From Macropodus opercularis (lineage: Eukaryota > Chordata > Actinopteri > Anabantiformes > Osphronemidae): DNA of 64,000 nt. The notes beneath the pieces were generated by a model. It saw only the letters and a program-made list of their open reading frames with translations, had not been told where the DNA came from and did not search any database. The stretch covers positions 4,242,001 through 4,306,000 of the forward strand of contig CM061107.1 in assembly GCA_030770545.1 (NCBI GenBank), given 5' to 3'. This document shows positions 1 to 12,620 of this stretch, piece by piece. A program made the position numbers and the translations under genes. The stretch's first letter is position 1. Each line of letters begins with the position of its first letter.

Positions 1-3000
1 CTAGCTATTGCTGGTTGGAAGTATTTACAGTATCTGTACACTGAACTTTCTAATTAATGTTTCTTGTTATAAAACAATGTTAATATTGTCTTCAAGGCAA
101 TATCACCATCACTGTTGCATAATCCATTGGTTCTGAAATAAATTAATGCAGTCTAGTTACCTGTCTTGTCTGAATAAAACAATGGTTGAATGGTTGTCAC
201 TGATTCACATAACCCACAAATATTTAACTTGCACTATATGAAACAAGCTTTGTGATCAAGTACTTGAGAAATATTTATTTCATTATTTTTGTAATACCCA
301 TACTTTCTTTACATGTCCCTAGAGTTGACACCAGATGGTGCTGTGACCTTGCTAAGCTGAAACGTGATTGTTGGGCATTTCAACGTCCACCCTGGCTGAT
401 GGTATATCAGAAGGCTGACATGCAGAGACAGACAAGCTTTTAGAAACAGGCACTGAAATAAAACGTGAAAAAATAAGACACTAAAGTTGCTCTGTATTGT
501 ACATACTGTGTCTATTTCACGTCTTGGGTTATCGTGTAAAACTATAAGCCACAACCTTTAGGCTCCATCCTTCAGCTTGCCTCACATTCCTCCAGACCAA
601 CAGACCTGCACTGACAGATCGGGCGTTTCTGACACTCGTTACGCCCAGAGAACTGGATCTTGAGGGAACAACTTCAAGCTCATTTATCGAGTCAAAGGCA
701 AAACCCTGCTACACAGACCACATCCACTTTTAATTTCTCTACACGGGGTAAACAGCAGCTGCAGTAGAATTAATCCCACACTACGGGTGTGGAACATGGT
801 ATCAATTTAAGATTTGTCATCGCTGATGTATGGATGTTTATATGGAAAATAATTGAACATCATGTACACGGTAATGGAAAATGATATGAGCTACAACAAA
901 GAATCACGGCTCAATCCATTCATAGAACAATAAGAAGCACAACTAGTGTAAACATAGGTTTTCCAACAGTGGTTACAAACAAGCTTTGTGGTGGCTACAC
1001 TCTTGGACAGGTCATTATTTGATATGAAGCAGAACAGAAAGATGACCAAAGCCCAGAGTTTGCTTGTGAAATATGAGAGGAATCTCTGTCTGGCAGGAGG
1101 AATGAGGTCTATCACCAGGTGACACTGAGCAATGTGCTCGTGGCCTGTGTAGGCTTTGATCCTACACTCTGGAGGGACCCGCATCCGTCTCGGCCATGAT
1201 AGGAAGGCGTACCGCTTTCCTCAAATGAGCTCTAGTTTTGGCAGGGTAGTGACAGGCAACAGGCTCAGCAAGGATCTAGGAACACTGAGGTCCTGGCTCC
1301 AGCAGAGCTTTGACAGCCTCAGCCAAATCAAAAGATGCTGCTGTAGAGCTACTTGATTTTCCCTTCCACGTAGCCGGTGCCAACAGTCAATCTGATCCAC
1401 TGGAGCATGTGGTGCAAGGCTGCCTTCAAAGACTGGTGAGTGTTCCACCACAATTCCTCAGACCAAGAAGGTCAAGAGGGGCTCGTCTTTCAGTGTTTTA
1501 TTCTCGTCCTTTCCGCCTCTGTTGGTGTGACTTTCTTTTAATTTGCTGTCTCCCTTTGTCCCTTCTCCTGCCCTTTAGTCTTTCTGTCACTCTCTCTCAT
1601 CCAGCCCATTTGTACTTGTTCCTTACATAGGAAATCCAATTGTGCCACTTAGCAAGGACGCAACCAAAACACTGTACCTGAACTTTAATAAGTTGCAGTT
1701 AAAAAGACGATAAATTATAAAGCTCTGTATCCATTAAATGTGTGGAACAAGGTGCTGGATTGAGAATTATGACTGATGCAGTGCTGGAATAGAATAAGCT
1801 GTTTGTTTCTTCCTGTACCACAAAGGATAAATCAGAGCGAAAACATTGGCTTTGCCTGCCAGTGAGCAAATTAATGGGCCTTATGCATTAGGTTTATGAC
1901 ATCTGAGTGCACTGATAATATATGTGTGCATCTTAAAGGGCAACTGACACATAATCCTTAAAAAGTAATGCACACTGGCCATTTTTCTCGTCCACCGCGA
2001 GCCTCGTTTAGTTCACGCCAGAGTGGATACACAGTGTATATATTGATCAAGTACATCAAGGTCCACAGAAGGACACGACTTTCCCTGCAACACCGAGACA
2101 CACTTGGCAAATGTGATTCCCAGACCAGTCGTTTTAATAGTCATTCTTTCAACTGATTTATTTGGAGGTTGAAGAAATATTTGCAGTTTTTTTGCAACGG
2201 CTAAAACACAGTAGAAGCCTCACAACACATCTACAGAAATCATCATAATATTATTTAACCAATAAGAATGTAATTTACATAACAAATTAAAGTGCATTCA
2301 AGTGATCACCACACTGTAGTGATCATGCATGAAAGTTCATAAATCACCCTGAGGAGTGTGTGATGCATTATGTTTCGGTATCTAGTCCTAAAGTCTCTGC
2401 CACACAGAGCTGGGTTTGACCAGGACATCAGCAAAACCATCAGAATCTGCCCCCAGGTCACCCACAAATGAGCAAAATCACTAAATGCATCTTTGAATTT
2501 GATGTAATCACAGGACTCTTACGTCCCAGTTGGTGCAGCCTCCTCCGTAATGTGACAGGGGATTCAGCTGATCCTACCACTGTCTTCATGAGTGGCAGCC
2601 ACTACAATTACGGCAGTTAAAAGTGGATGCACCATCACTTGTGGCAAAAAAACCCAACTATGCCCGCAAGTATTTAGAGGATACGAAAGCAGACAACACC
2701 AGTCACGGTGGCTTTGTCTGTTGCCGCCCTCTTGTCCTTCTTGTGGCAGTCAGCTAGGCCATATACAAACTGATGCTTCATAAGGGCTTGGCTTTACACT
2801 GACACTGACCACAGCAGCTGCAGACAAAGCCTCAGTATTTACTGAGTTCACTGCTGTGGCTAAAGAAGAGGAGGAGGCAGCAGGAAGGCAGAGGAGGAGG
2901 GCGAGGGGGGGGTTGACTGACCAGGGGAAATGGGACCATGATGGCGCCCACAGGAATTCAAGTCTCAGGCCTAAAAACATAAAGCGGTCACTCTGCACAT

Positions 3001-5611
3001 CCTAGGATAGCATTTAGACACACACACAGTCTACACAACAAAGAAACTACTGGAGGAAGGAAGGGAAGGTGGGCAGAGGTGAAGGATAAACTGGTCCTGC
3101 ATATGGTGCCTGTTCTTTCCACAATGGAATACGATTTAGTGGAATGTGTCCAAGCTGGTGAATCAAAGCAAAAATGTGCTTGTGCATGAGGCAGCAAAGG
3201 CAGGAGGACTCCTAGGAAGACGGGCAACCTAAAATATCACACAGGGACTTGAAGTGACAAGCTCAGGTTGGGCAAGCTGCCACAGAAGCTCTCAGTGTCA
3301 TAAAGGATAAATCAGAACGCTAAGCATCACTCTGCGCCTGATGCTGCTCTCCTGTCTGTGGACAGTGGAGCAGAGAAAACACAAGATGTCACTTTTTAAC
3401 TTCTTCAATGTCTTTCATGAAGGAAGGCACATTAAAGCAGGGTGCACAGACGCCGTACAAACACTGTGAATGGCCTCTCTTCTCATCGCCACTGATCACT
3501 GCCTGATCACTGCCTGATCAAGCTAAGCAGTAACGTGATCCAGGAATCTGAGTTGGGATCAGATCAAATTAGGTGTATTACAGTTTAAATGCGGGGTTTC
3601 CGAGCCGCATAGGATGCACAGTGACACCGTGACATTTGCAGGGTGCAGAGGCACAACCACGCAGTAAATTAAATGCTTTAAGGAATTTTCTCAAAAGCAA
3701 ACCCTCTTGACACATGGTACGTAGGAAGGAACACCCATACACTGAGAAGTCATTACAGGAGAGGTTGACACTCAGATGGCAACTTAGTCTCCTACTCACA
3801 CTGTTAACACATAACCCAGTGTGCGACGTTGCTTACACAAATCACTGTAGTGTATGTGTGGGACTGTTTAGATCCTGTAGAGGAACTTCACACACTCGTT
3901 CAGTTCGTTTTCTTTCGTCTCCTTTCCTGTGTTATGAAAAATCAAATCTCTTAGAGGGACACGGACCAACACAGTCACACAGTCATCATTATAGCTTCCT
4001 CTGACTTTTTAATTTTCAATTTTTGGCTACCACACACCTTCAAAAAGCTTTGATCGTCGACTGTCCTCCCAGCTCTGCTGAGGTTGCACATCCACAGCCC
4101 ATGGAACTGTATGTTACCAGCAAACTAGCTTTCAGCTGGGAAGATTTAAAGAAACCCCTTTGCCTCAGACGCCTCTGTGCTACAGCTCAGCATCAGACCC
4201 AATGGTGGTAAAGGACGACAGCAGAGCATCCCCATCCTGGCTGCAGCTTAGGATGAAATCATCTGTGTAAGAAGTTCTCCACTGATTAGGGAATTGAAAT
4301 GCCCCACTAAACATTGATTTGGCCAGGAGCAAAGCTGAATTGAAGCTAAGTAATTATAGGATGTCATGTTTTTTGTTTCATGTTGTTAAAATGATATACT
4401 GTTTATGCCACCATCATTGAATGACACTGAACACTAACCAACACGAGGCTCTCGCTGTCCCTCTCTCTGTGTCCCTTAACACTTACTTACTCCACTGTAA
4501 CTGATTACAGCACATCTAGCACAAAATCACTGACCTTTTTGTTATTATCCATCTTTCTGAAAGTGCTGATGCTGCAAGAGCGCTGCCTTTCAGCAGACTT
4601 CTCACAATTCCTGTTTGCTTACCAGCGAAACACCAGACAAGCACACCACTTGACATTTTCGTGCACCAGTTATGAAAACCGTAAGTTCTGTACTTATGAC
4701 TGAGTTACCTGGTGCTCATATTGAGTCAAGAGAGCTGCTGCCAGCTGGCGGCACCACTGGGCAATCTCCCTGATTGTATTTTGTTATTGTTTGCTCGGTT
4801 TTACTCTCTTCTTCATCCCCTCCTCCTAACCAGTCGAGGCCCATTCTTACTGGAGGTTTCTTCCCTTTTTCCTCTCCACTGTTGCCTAGTGCTGGCTCTA
4901 AACTGAACTGAATTGAAAAGCTGAGACTGCATCAGGTTCACTGGCTACAGTACGTATGGTGAACATTCAAATTCACACATTTGAGCCAAAGTGAAATTTC
5001 GTCTGAAAGGTGTTCTTAGCCAACTATCAGATCTTGGCAGATAGATAAGCAATCAGACACAGAGACAGAATCTTACACTGAAGCGTATTGGTCACCTTCC
5101 GGCACTGTGACCAGTTGCCTTTTTCTGACACTCAGTCAGGTGGTCGACAGACTGGGCGGCTCTGTAGTGCCTCGTAATCAAGCCTATCCACCCGAGCGCA
5201 GACAGCAGCTGGACTGAGCTGATATTAGTATGCCCCTGGTGTGGCCTGGTGACAGAGGCTTGAGCTCACTCCCTCTCTTTGTCATTACATTGTGTCAGAT
5301 GGAGAATTTTATTTGACAGAGGGTGGAATGAAATGTGCTGGTGCTCTCTAGCAAACTCAGAAAGGCTTTGTAGCCTTCCTGGAACAGCTTTCTCTTCCCT
5401 CCACCATGACAGATGCTGCAATTAGCGATAGTGACGTTTGCCATGTGCTGACACAGTTTTATATCACCCAACAATCTCTAGTCTGTTTTTACCTGGAATC
5501 ATTCGCTTAACTTGATATCCTGCTTCCAACAGAGCGACAGCTGCTCACATAGGCAACCTAGACTCTTTATCCAAGACTAGTGCTCTTCTTCAGTGTTGGA
5601 AAATACTTTGA
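1..5611. other. gene-free stretch, left flank
   Basis: No exon-like coding segment, RNA gene or intact mobile element is recognisable here apart from the short repeat remnant near 4800 (listed separately). Open reading frames reach about 106 codons, overlap on both strands and match no family I know. A partial CTCF-like match (12 of 14 positions by eye) lies at 328-341. The sequence is ordinary AT-rich fish intergenic DNA. By human gene order the next gene to the left might be oat, but nothing of it is visible. Confidence 0.6.
4780..4916 (+). repeat. 3' end of a common teleost interspersed repeat, truncated
   Basis: The stretch reading ...ggaggtttcttcc..., then actgttgcctagtgctggctc, then a tail of gaactgaattgaa units, is the recognisable end of a very common teleost repeat that finishes in TTGAA-type short repeats. 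This copy is internally shortened before the tail. The identification rests on memory of the family's 3' sequence. I cannot name the family or its exact left boundary. Confidence 0.45.
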
Positions 5612-5897
5612 GGGCGGCTGTGGATCAGGAGACGTGGCTTGTCCACTAATGACAGGGTTGGCAGTTCAATCCTTTGCTCCTCCTGTGATTTAGTTAAAGC
5701 TTCCTTGGTCAAGACACTGAAGACCATATTGGTCCTGGTGGGCCAGGACAGTGCTTTGCATGGCAGCTCCACCACCATCAGAGCTCTGTGAATGTGTGAA
5801 TCAGAGGCAAACTGTGCAGCAGGCTCATACTGTAAGTGCAGTCTACCATTACTTGCCTGAAGGTCCAATTATAATAATAATAATAATAATAATAAGA
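5612..5897 (+). repeat. tRNA-derived SINE, degenerate, with (TAA)n tail
   Basis: The head gggcggc...ggatcaggagac...cttgtccactaatgacagg followed by ggttggcagttcaatcc resembles the tRNA-like head of teleost SINEs. The B-box-like block cagttcaatcc is at 5662-5672, near the pol III consensus GGTTCGANTCC. The body continues with the typical ...ccttggtcaagacactgaa... and ...catggcagctccaccaccatcag...tgtgaatgtgtgaat... segments. It ends in an eight- to nine-unit TAA repeat (5870-5895). The A box is eroded, so this copy is probably inactive. Confidence 0.65.
5870..5895 (+). repeat. (TAA)n microsatellite, SINE tail
   Basis: Uninterrupted trinucleotide repeat directly after the SINE body. It is best read as that SINE's 3' tail rather than as an independent microsatellite. 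Confidence 0.9.
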
Positions 5898-6567
5898 TGA
5901 ATTCTTGCAATAACAACTAGAAAACAATTCAATCAACGCTCTAATGTCCAGTAGCTAATTACTGACATCCCGATGTTTACATTCAACTTATCTGTTTGCT
6001 TCTTTTGCAAAGTTTTCTTGCTTCAGTATTAAAGCTCTCACCATATTTGTCATTTTAAGCTGTCTAATGCATTGGGTGAAGAATTCATTGGTAGTCAAGG
6101 TATTAAAACTGAGGAAGGACGAGAATGTCCTTGTCTGAGCTGACACCAACAACAAGCGAGTGAGACTGGAAAGAAACTAACGCCAAAAAAAGAAAAACCA
6201 GAGGCCATGACACAGTCCACAAAAATCTTGTTTTTGTCCCAAAGGGATTGTGGCTGAATTTGCATATAAATCTGCTGTCAGAAACTGTCTGACCAAACAT
6301 ATCACGTGGACTTGCCTTTTGAAGAGGGTTAGGCAAAAGTTACTTAAGGGACATATTGTTAACTGTTTTTGTTGGCAATAAATCTGTTTTTGTTAGGCTA
6401 AATGTACTGTACAGGTGACTGAGAAAAACACTGATGTTGGTCTCACAAAGTCTGATTTCTAAGCTGGTATGCAGAAAGTGAACACCGTCCAGGAGTTGGA
6501 GAAAATAGAAACACAAAAAGGCCTTTTCCCCACCTTTCTTCTTGTCCATCCATTAATGGAGAATTCA

Positions 6568-6602
6568 CTGTTTGCCAAGTCTGGCCCTGACTTGGCAAAC
6601 AG
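6568..6602. repeat. perfect hairpin, 14-bp arms, 7-nt loop
   Basis: Arm ctgtttgccaagtc (6568-6581) and its exact reverse complement gacttggcaaacag (6589-6602) flank the loop tggccct. No mismatch is present. It lies about 140 bp left of the Tc1 element but outside its terminal repeat. The stem is too short for a usual microRNA precursor. Confidence 0.9.
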
Positions 6603-6744
6603 GGGATAAAAGTAATCTTAGCCACCTTGACATTTCCCCACTAAAATGTGGTCTCTTGTGTTTAAGATACGTTACTTCAGTCCACTCCACCGAGCTGCTT
6701 TTATCCTCTTTGTACTGATTTAGACACAAGAACAAAGCCATCTA

Positions 6745-6952
6745 GAGTTGCAATAAAAACCCTTTGGGATTACATGGATTTCTGAATAAATGGTCATAAA
6801 ATGTGTTCTGATCGTCAGTGAATTCACAACCATACAAAAACGCAGTCTGCTTGAACGAATACTGCACAAACATTATATATTTTCACGTTTTTATTGAACA
6901 TAACATGTCAACATTCACAGTGCAGAATGGAAAAGGTATGTGAACCTTTGGA
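6745..6952. repeat. left terminal inverted repeat of the Tc1 element
   Basis: Starts gagttgcaataaaaaccc just inside the TA. The inner direct repeat aaaaggtatgtgaacctttg ends the arm. Compared with the right arm, it lacks the gtatgtgaa part of the outer transposase-binding repeat, which would be expected to impair transposition from this end. Confidence 0.85.
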
Positions 6953-7707
6953 CTCAACTGGTCGACCGTCCTCTGGCAGCAGTAACCTCCACCAAACATT
7001 TCCAGTAGTAGATCGGACCTGCCCTCCAGGGCCACTCCAGAAGGCATATTTTCTTCTGCTGAAGCCATCACACAGATGATCTTAAGTTTTCCCGCAAAAT
7101 GCCTTAGCATTAATTTTTTCGTCAATGACAACAATTCGTCCAGGCCCTGAGGCAGCAAAGCAGCCCCAGACCATGATGCCCCCTCCACCACGCTGTACAG
7201 TGGGGATGAGGTTTGTGTGCTGTGCCTTTTTCGTGTGTTCTTTCCAAACAACTCAATTCTGGTTTCATCTGTCCACAGAACATTTTGCCAGCAGTGCTGT
7301 GGAACATCCAGGTGCTCTTTGCAAACTTCAAACGTGCTGCAGTATTTTTTTGGGACAGCAGTGGCTTCCTCCGTGGTGTCGTCCCATATACTCCATTCTT
7401 GTTTAATGGTTTACTTTGTTAGCAAAACTCTTAGCATGTGCCAGAGATCTCTGTAAGTCTTCAGCTGACACTCCAGGATTCTTCTCCACCTCATTCTGCG
7501 CTGAGCGCTTGCCATCATCTTTACAGGACGACTGGGCCAAGGGAGAGTAGCAACAGAGCTGAACTTCCTCCATTTGTTGACAGTCTGTCTCACCGTGGAC
7601 ACGTGAACATCAAGGCTTTTAGAGATGCTTTTGTGATCCCTTCCAGCTTCATGCAGGTCAACAATTCTTGATCGCAGGTCTTCTGACAGCTCTCTTGTGT
7701 GAGGCAT
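6953..7707 (-). pseudogene. Tc1-like transposase, broken
   Basis: The reading starts at the ATG 7707-7705 with MPHTRELSEDLRSRIVDLH, the usual start of the helix-turn-helix DNA-binding domain of fish Tc1 transposases. It continues to about 7411 (98 codons) through the first helices and the linker. The catalytic part is in other frames: a WTDET-type first catalytic aspartate lies near 7270-7285, and the glycine-rich WWRGHHGLGLLCC-like segment (family form GGGxxMxWGCF) is in yet another frame near 7150-7200. At least two frameshifts and an internal deletion separate the pieces, so no functional enzyme can be made. In an intact copy the protein is a cut-and-paste DDE transposase of about 340 residues. 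Confidence 0.85.
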
Positions 7708-7848
7708 GGTTCACATCAGGCAAAGCGTCTTGAGAACAGTAAACTGGTGAGTGTTTTTTAGGACAGGACAGCTTTAACAAACACTGATGGGACTGCAGGT
7801 TGTCTGACTCCTGGCTCCAAACGGCTCTTGGAGAAGCCATTAGCCGAG

Positions 7849-8054
7849 GGGTTCACACACTTCTTCCACCCTGCACTGTGAACGTTTACATGTTATGTTC
7901 AATAAAAACATGATAATGTTTGTGCAGTATTAGTTTAAGAAGGCTGTGTTTTGTTATTGTTGTGACTTACATGAAAATCTGAATACATTTTATGGCCAAT
8001 TTATGCAGAAATCCACGTAATCCCAAAGGGTTCACATACTTTTTCGTGCAACTG
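7849..8054. repeat. right terminal inverted repeat of the Tc1 element
   Basis: Reads inward on the minus strand as cagttgcacgaaaaagtatg, with a full outer direct repeat. Its inner direct repeat gaagtgtgtgaacccc lies near 7849-7866. It matches the left arm over roughly 200 bp, with substitutions and one indel at the outer repeat. Confidence 0.85.
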
Positions 8055-8056
8055 TA

Positions 8057-11000
8057 TACAGAGACGGAAGAAACGCCACAACAGAGTTTGGCTCTAAAAC
8101 ATGTTTGCTCATACGGTAACTGGTGGCTCCATATAAATGTGAGGCATTTAAAGTGGTTTTCATAAGTCATGCATGATGATATGTTTCTGCTTCTGAGTTA
8201 GAGTAAGGGAGGCTGAGCGATAAAAGACAGTGTCAGCAGCTGAGAGAACATCACTTCTCTGCTATCACAAGCTGTAAAAATAGACAATGACTGAGATTCT
8301 CCTCGTTCACTCCAACCACACACTGAAGAAGGCAGCGGATCACCTCCTACATCTGCCTTTGTAAATATCAGTGAGTGTTAATGTTGCCACTGCAGGACTG
8401 ATTCCTATCTGTTCGTTTTAAATCCAGATCAACACAAAAATAGAAGAAATACAGTTTCCAGTAGGACAAAGAATTTGTCAAACCGCTTTGAGGAAGGGAG
8501 AAAAGAAAGCTGCTGCGCTTGTGTGGGAAGCATTAGTGCAGCATCCATCAGTGGTGAGGAGGGTGGACCGTGGAGGACCCTGGCTCTTTGTTAGCATTGA
8601 AAGATGGACAATGCCGCTACTGTGTGCTGAAAGCAGGAGCCATGCCACTGCTGGTTCCCTGAAACTGCCAAAGCTTGTCACTAGTATGCCTTTCTTTTGT
8701 TATACTCATTTTTTATAATCATTTCCTGCTTCCCTCTTTTCCATCTCCTCTCTTAAGCTCTTTAACCTTTTACAATCTTACCTTCATCAGTGAGGTTTTC
8801 TTTTAGCACAACCTGACTTACCTACAGTAATCCTCTGGAGACAGTGACAAAACCTTCAATGGTATAAAGCTAATAATCCAAAACCATCAATTCCTTTCTC
8901 TGATAATGAATAAAACCTCTGCTGTCCATTGATCCAACTTCACAAACAGCTATCCCTCTAACCTCAAAAAATGAATGCGTTTACGAAGAAACGAGTGGAA
9001 GCAGTTGTGCTTCAAGATGCAATTGATGCGCTAATGGAAAAAGGACGCATTAAATGCTTCACATCAATGTAAAAGCAGCCAGCTGTGGAATATGGCAGCC
9101 GTTAAAGCGGGGAGGGCTTTTTCATGGAACAAAGCCTGAACGACCGCTGAATAGAACGCACGGTGGCTTTGTTTAACTTCAACAAACTTTCAGGGACGAG
9201 CCTTGAGCTTCAGCTTCAGGACACTATTAAACAGTAGTGGCAAACCTCTATGTTATATATGTTATATAGGTCCTCTCCTGCAACCTACAACACAAGGTGC
9301 ATTTAATTGAGTGGGTGAAGTGAAAGGACTTTGCAATAGGCAGCACATTGATTTTATGCTGCTGTACCCCATCTGATAGGCAGCTTGTTATGGATAAAGC
9401 CATGCTGAGAAAACAGGGACAAAACTGCCAGATCCCGCAAAGACAGAACCAATTTGAACAGGAATGGAGTTGTTTTGTGAATCTGCTTTGTTACTGCAGA
9501 CTATTTGAATAGAGCTGCAGGCAAACATCATTTGTTTTGTGAAACAAGGGGGCAAAGCCAAATTTACTTAGGCAGCTGCAGCAAAGTTCCTTTACTTCGG
9601 ACCCGTTTAATAATGTTAAGACAATTTACGCACCTTGTTTGCCTTTTTTGCTGCGCCACGCTAAAAGAATCTGTGTTGCCTTCGGATGCCTCCGGACATG
9701 AATATTGCATTGAGTTCGACGGCAAACACTGACATTATTTATGAAGGCAATTATCATCAGCAGTGAAGTGAACCCTGTCTGCACCAAACAGCTGACCTCT
9801 AACAGCCTTCACTGTGTTTAAGACTGAAGCTCCTTAGTACGACAACGATTCAATCAACATATTGCTGCGTATTCTTACATTTGTTAAAAGGCTCAATTTG
9901 TACTGCTACTGTACACCTGGCAACGTGTTCAATGAAGCGTGACACACGTTATCATCTCCAGCTGTGTTATTATGTCCCATCTCTGCAGCTTTTCCCTTCA
10001 GCAGTTTGATGAAGCTCTCACCTCTCTGTTCACCCCCACGCTCTGTGTCTTCATTGTGCGGCTGATGAGGCTGTTAAAGAGACGCCGTCTGGCCAAATGA
10101 TGGGATGAGACAAGGACAATGATGTGGCGCAGTCAGGCTCACCTGCAGCATATGAAGACAGAGAAGAAAACATGGATGAAGTGTTGAGTCCAAGCCTCCA
10201 TTTCAAGTAGTAATAATCTGTTTGGCCGCCTACTAATACATTTTAAAGTCTATCTGAAATGCTGTCATTCATTAATAAATCAATTAATAGATATCAAACC
10301 TCTCAATCCATATAAATCTAATTTCAATATCCCACAAAACCTTCCACTGCTTTTTGTGTGTTCAGCAGGTCAGTGAAAATGAAACGAGGAGACAGGGAGG
10401 ATGGTTGGTGTGAAATAGAAGAGAGCTGAGCACAGTGTGAGTCATCATGGGTGGCGAGTTGGTAGGCAAACAACTTTCCCGAGTCAATAATGAAGCAGAG
10501 GCTCTGTGAGGAGAGAAGCCATCACCAGGCAAAATCTGAATGATCAACTTACAGCATCTCACATGTCAAACACACCATTTACCTACAGGCGAGCGTTTAG
10601 ATTGAGCAGTGACGCCCACAGGTGAAGAGAACATCCAGTTCATTTCCACACCTAGAAAGCACAAAGGCACCAGCATCAAACGTTCTCACCGACTTCAGGT
10701 TGTTATGGTGCCACCCTGGCTTTCCTGTAAACAGCCCACCAGGGTCGGACGCCTTTCCTAACTAGCAGCACTGTCAGCACCGCAGCACACATTCGATGGG
10801 AAACATTGTACTGCCTGTTTCTCCGTTTAAGTGGAAAACAACAAACACTTTGAAGAAATAATAAAAACAACGGTCCAAACCTGCAATCAGGCTCTGCAAA
10901 TCCAGAACATGAATAAAACATTAGCAGAGGAACCGGGAGGTTTCACATCCAGACGACTCACTGTGGACTTCTTACTGTGGCAGGCAGTTGGTGATAACAC

Positions 11001-12179
11001 ACAGCGGGAGACTTTATGAACATTCTGTATTCACTACACGCAGACTCGTGGCTCTAGTTATATAGGAGTTTGGAGAATGGACATTAAATATGTAATATTA
11101 TGATATTTTGTGACTTTACTCTCAGAGCTCAGCCTCATGTAGATGAAAGATTTGCTAAAGGTCCTAAAAAGTAATTTTCTCAGTGAACTTATGGCTGTAA
11201 GTGACAGGAAAGTACACAAAACCGTTATATTCTACCACAGTCAGAATACGTTTGCTTGTTACACATCAAAACTTTCAATACTTCTATTTTTGTCTGTGTA
11301 TTTCTTCCATTTTTAAGCAGACAGGGCTCAATTTTAATTTGAAGCTCCTTATAAATAATGCCTGAGGATATTTTTTCTGAATCTTTATTTTATTGTTACT
11401 TTTTGTCATGAATATTTAATATAAAAGAGAAATACAGAGTAGAAATGTGTTTTGTGAGGCTTTAAAGTCTGTTTAACTGGCCTGGTCTCTGGAGATCTGG
11501 GTTGTTTTTGAGAAAGCGGGAGAACAAAGTAAAGAACAATTATAAAGGAGGTGAGTATTAAAACACATTTTTCATCAAAAGATATAGATACAGAACTACT
11601 GCATTTGCCAGTTTTATTAGTGCTATGTTATGTTATTTTAGCCACCACTTCAGTCTAAAATAAGGCACATTGTTGTGTGATTTATTGTCATCGGTAGATG
11701 GTAGCAATCAGAATGACAAGGTTACTGTCTTGCTCTGTGAAGGGCCTCAGACTGTGCAGTTTTCCTCTACGGCTGTGAGGTCTGTGAGAAGTTTGCTTTT
11801 CCACTCAGCCGGCTTGCACCTCGGTGACAGGCTTAGACAGAGTTTACATCCATGGAGGGGCCCCCTCCATGAGCTTTTCGCATTACGTCATCAGAAATGC
11901 ACAGAGCGCCGACTGTTCGGAGGGACGGCGAAGTCTAAAGTAACAGACAAGCCTATATTTAGACATGTTTATGGGCTGTTGGAAAGCACTTAAAATAGTG
12001 TTGAGGGAGACACGTCTCTGACGCTGCGCCAGGGGGGTCCGCTGGGTTTGGGAACATTGATACAGCACAAACACAGCTCTCGATACGACTTTAGCCTTTT
12101 TTGTCTGTGACTTTTATTAAGTGAAATTAAAAGAAAATATGACTTAAAAAATGAAAAATGTGCAGTGGTGCTACACTAA
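8057..12179. other. gene-free stretch
   Basis: No coding exon, RNA gene or clear repeat recognised. The only local structure noted is an almost perfect palindrome at 11851-11871 (10-bp arms catggagggg and cccctccatg around one base). ORFs are short and unconvincing. Confidence 0.5.
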
Positions 12180-12620
12180 TGCCTAAACACCACTAGCGTC
12201 TGTGTCAGTGGAAACCAGGGCCTTGCTGATAAGCCTCACAGCAGTTAGGCTTAAAACGTTCATGATGTGAGATGCCGGTTGCGATGGAGCGCAGCCTCTT
12301 GCCAGAGGGCAGTTTGTCAAGTAGCTGCTGCAGAGGTAGGGTCAGCTATAATTTCTCCTGCTGGTGCCGGAGCAACGGCAGATTGTAGCTGCTCGCCCTT
12401 CTTGTCCGTGTGAATGATGTGTCACAGTCTGTTCATGTACTTGGCAGTGCAGGTAGTGCACCAGATGGTTCTGGAGTATAGTGTGGGTGTGGATGGTGAT
12501 GATCGGTGATGGCAGTGAAGAGAAGCTCCATCCCTGACTTTACCAGGTCAAAAACACCAAAGTGACGGCTGTGGAGCCACATATTGTGATGATGGCAGGT
12601 AGTGCTATGAACATTTCTAC
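12180..12620 (-). repeat. decayed LINE (L2/Rex1-like) 3' ORF fragment
   Basis: Read on the minus strand, 12310-12280 translates to LPSGKRLRSI. This resembles the conserved LLPSGRRxRSI segment near the C-terminus of the reverse transcriptase ORF in common fish non-LTR retrotransposons. Upstream of it (higher coordinates), the order of phrases around 12430-12600 also follows that family, with text similar to the segment encoding ...FYxAxIESVLT... The frames are broken by several indels and stops. The assignment to L2/Rex1-like is from memory, and the boundaries are approximate. Confidence 0.5.

Larger units (their letters stand above)
6745..8054 (-). mobile_element. Tc1/mariner element of the IR/DR type, inactive
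   Basis: About 1.31 kb bounded by TA dinucleotides at 6743-6744 and 8055-8056, the expected Tc1 target duplication. Terminal inverted repeats of about 205 bp align end to end: left 6745-6952, right 7849-8054. Each carries an outer and an inner copy of a gtatgtgaacc-type direct repeat, the IR/DR arrangement known from fish Tc1 elements such as Sleeping Beauty. The left outer copy has lost about nine bases. The transposase between them reads on the minus strand and is broken. The internal length is below the usual 1.6 kb, implying internal deletions. Confidence 0.9.
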
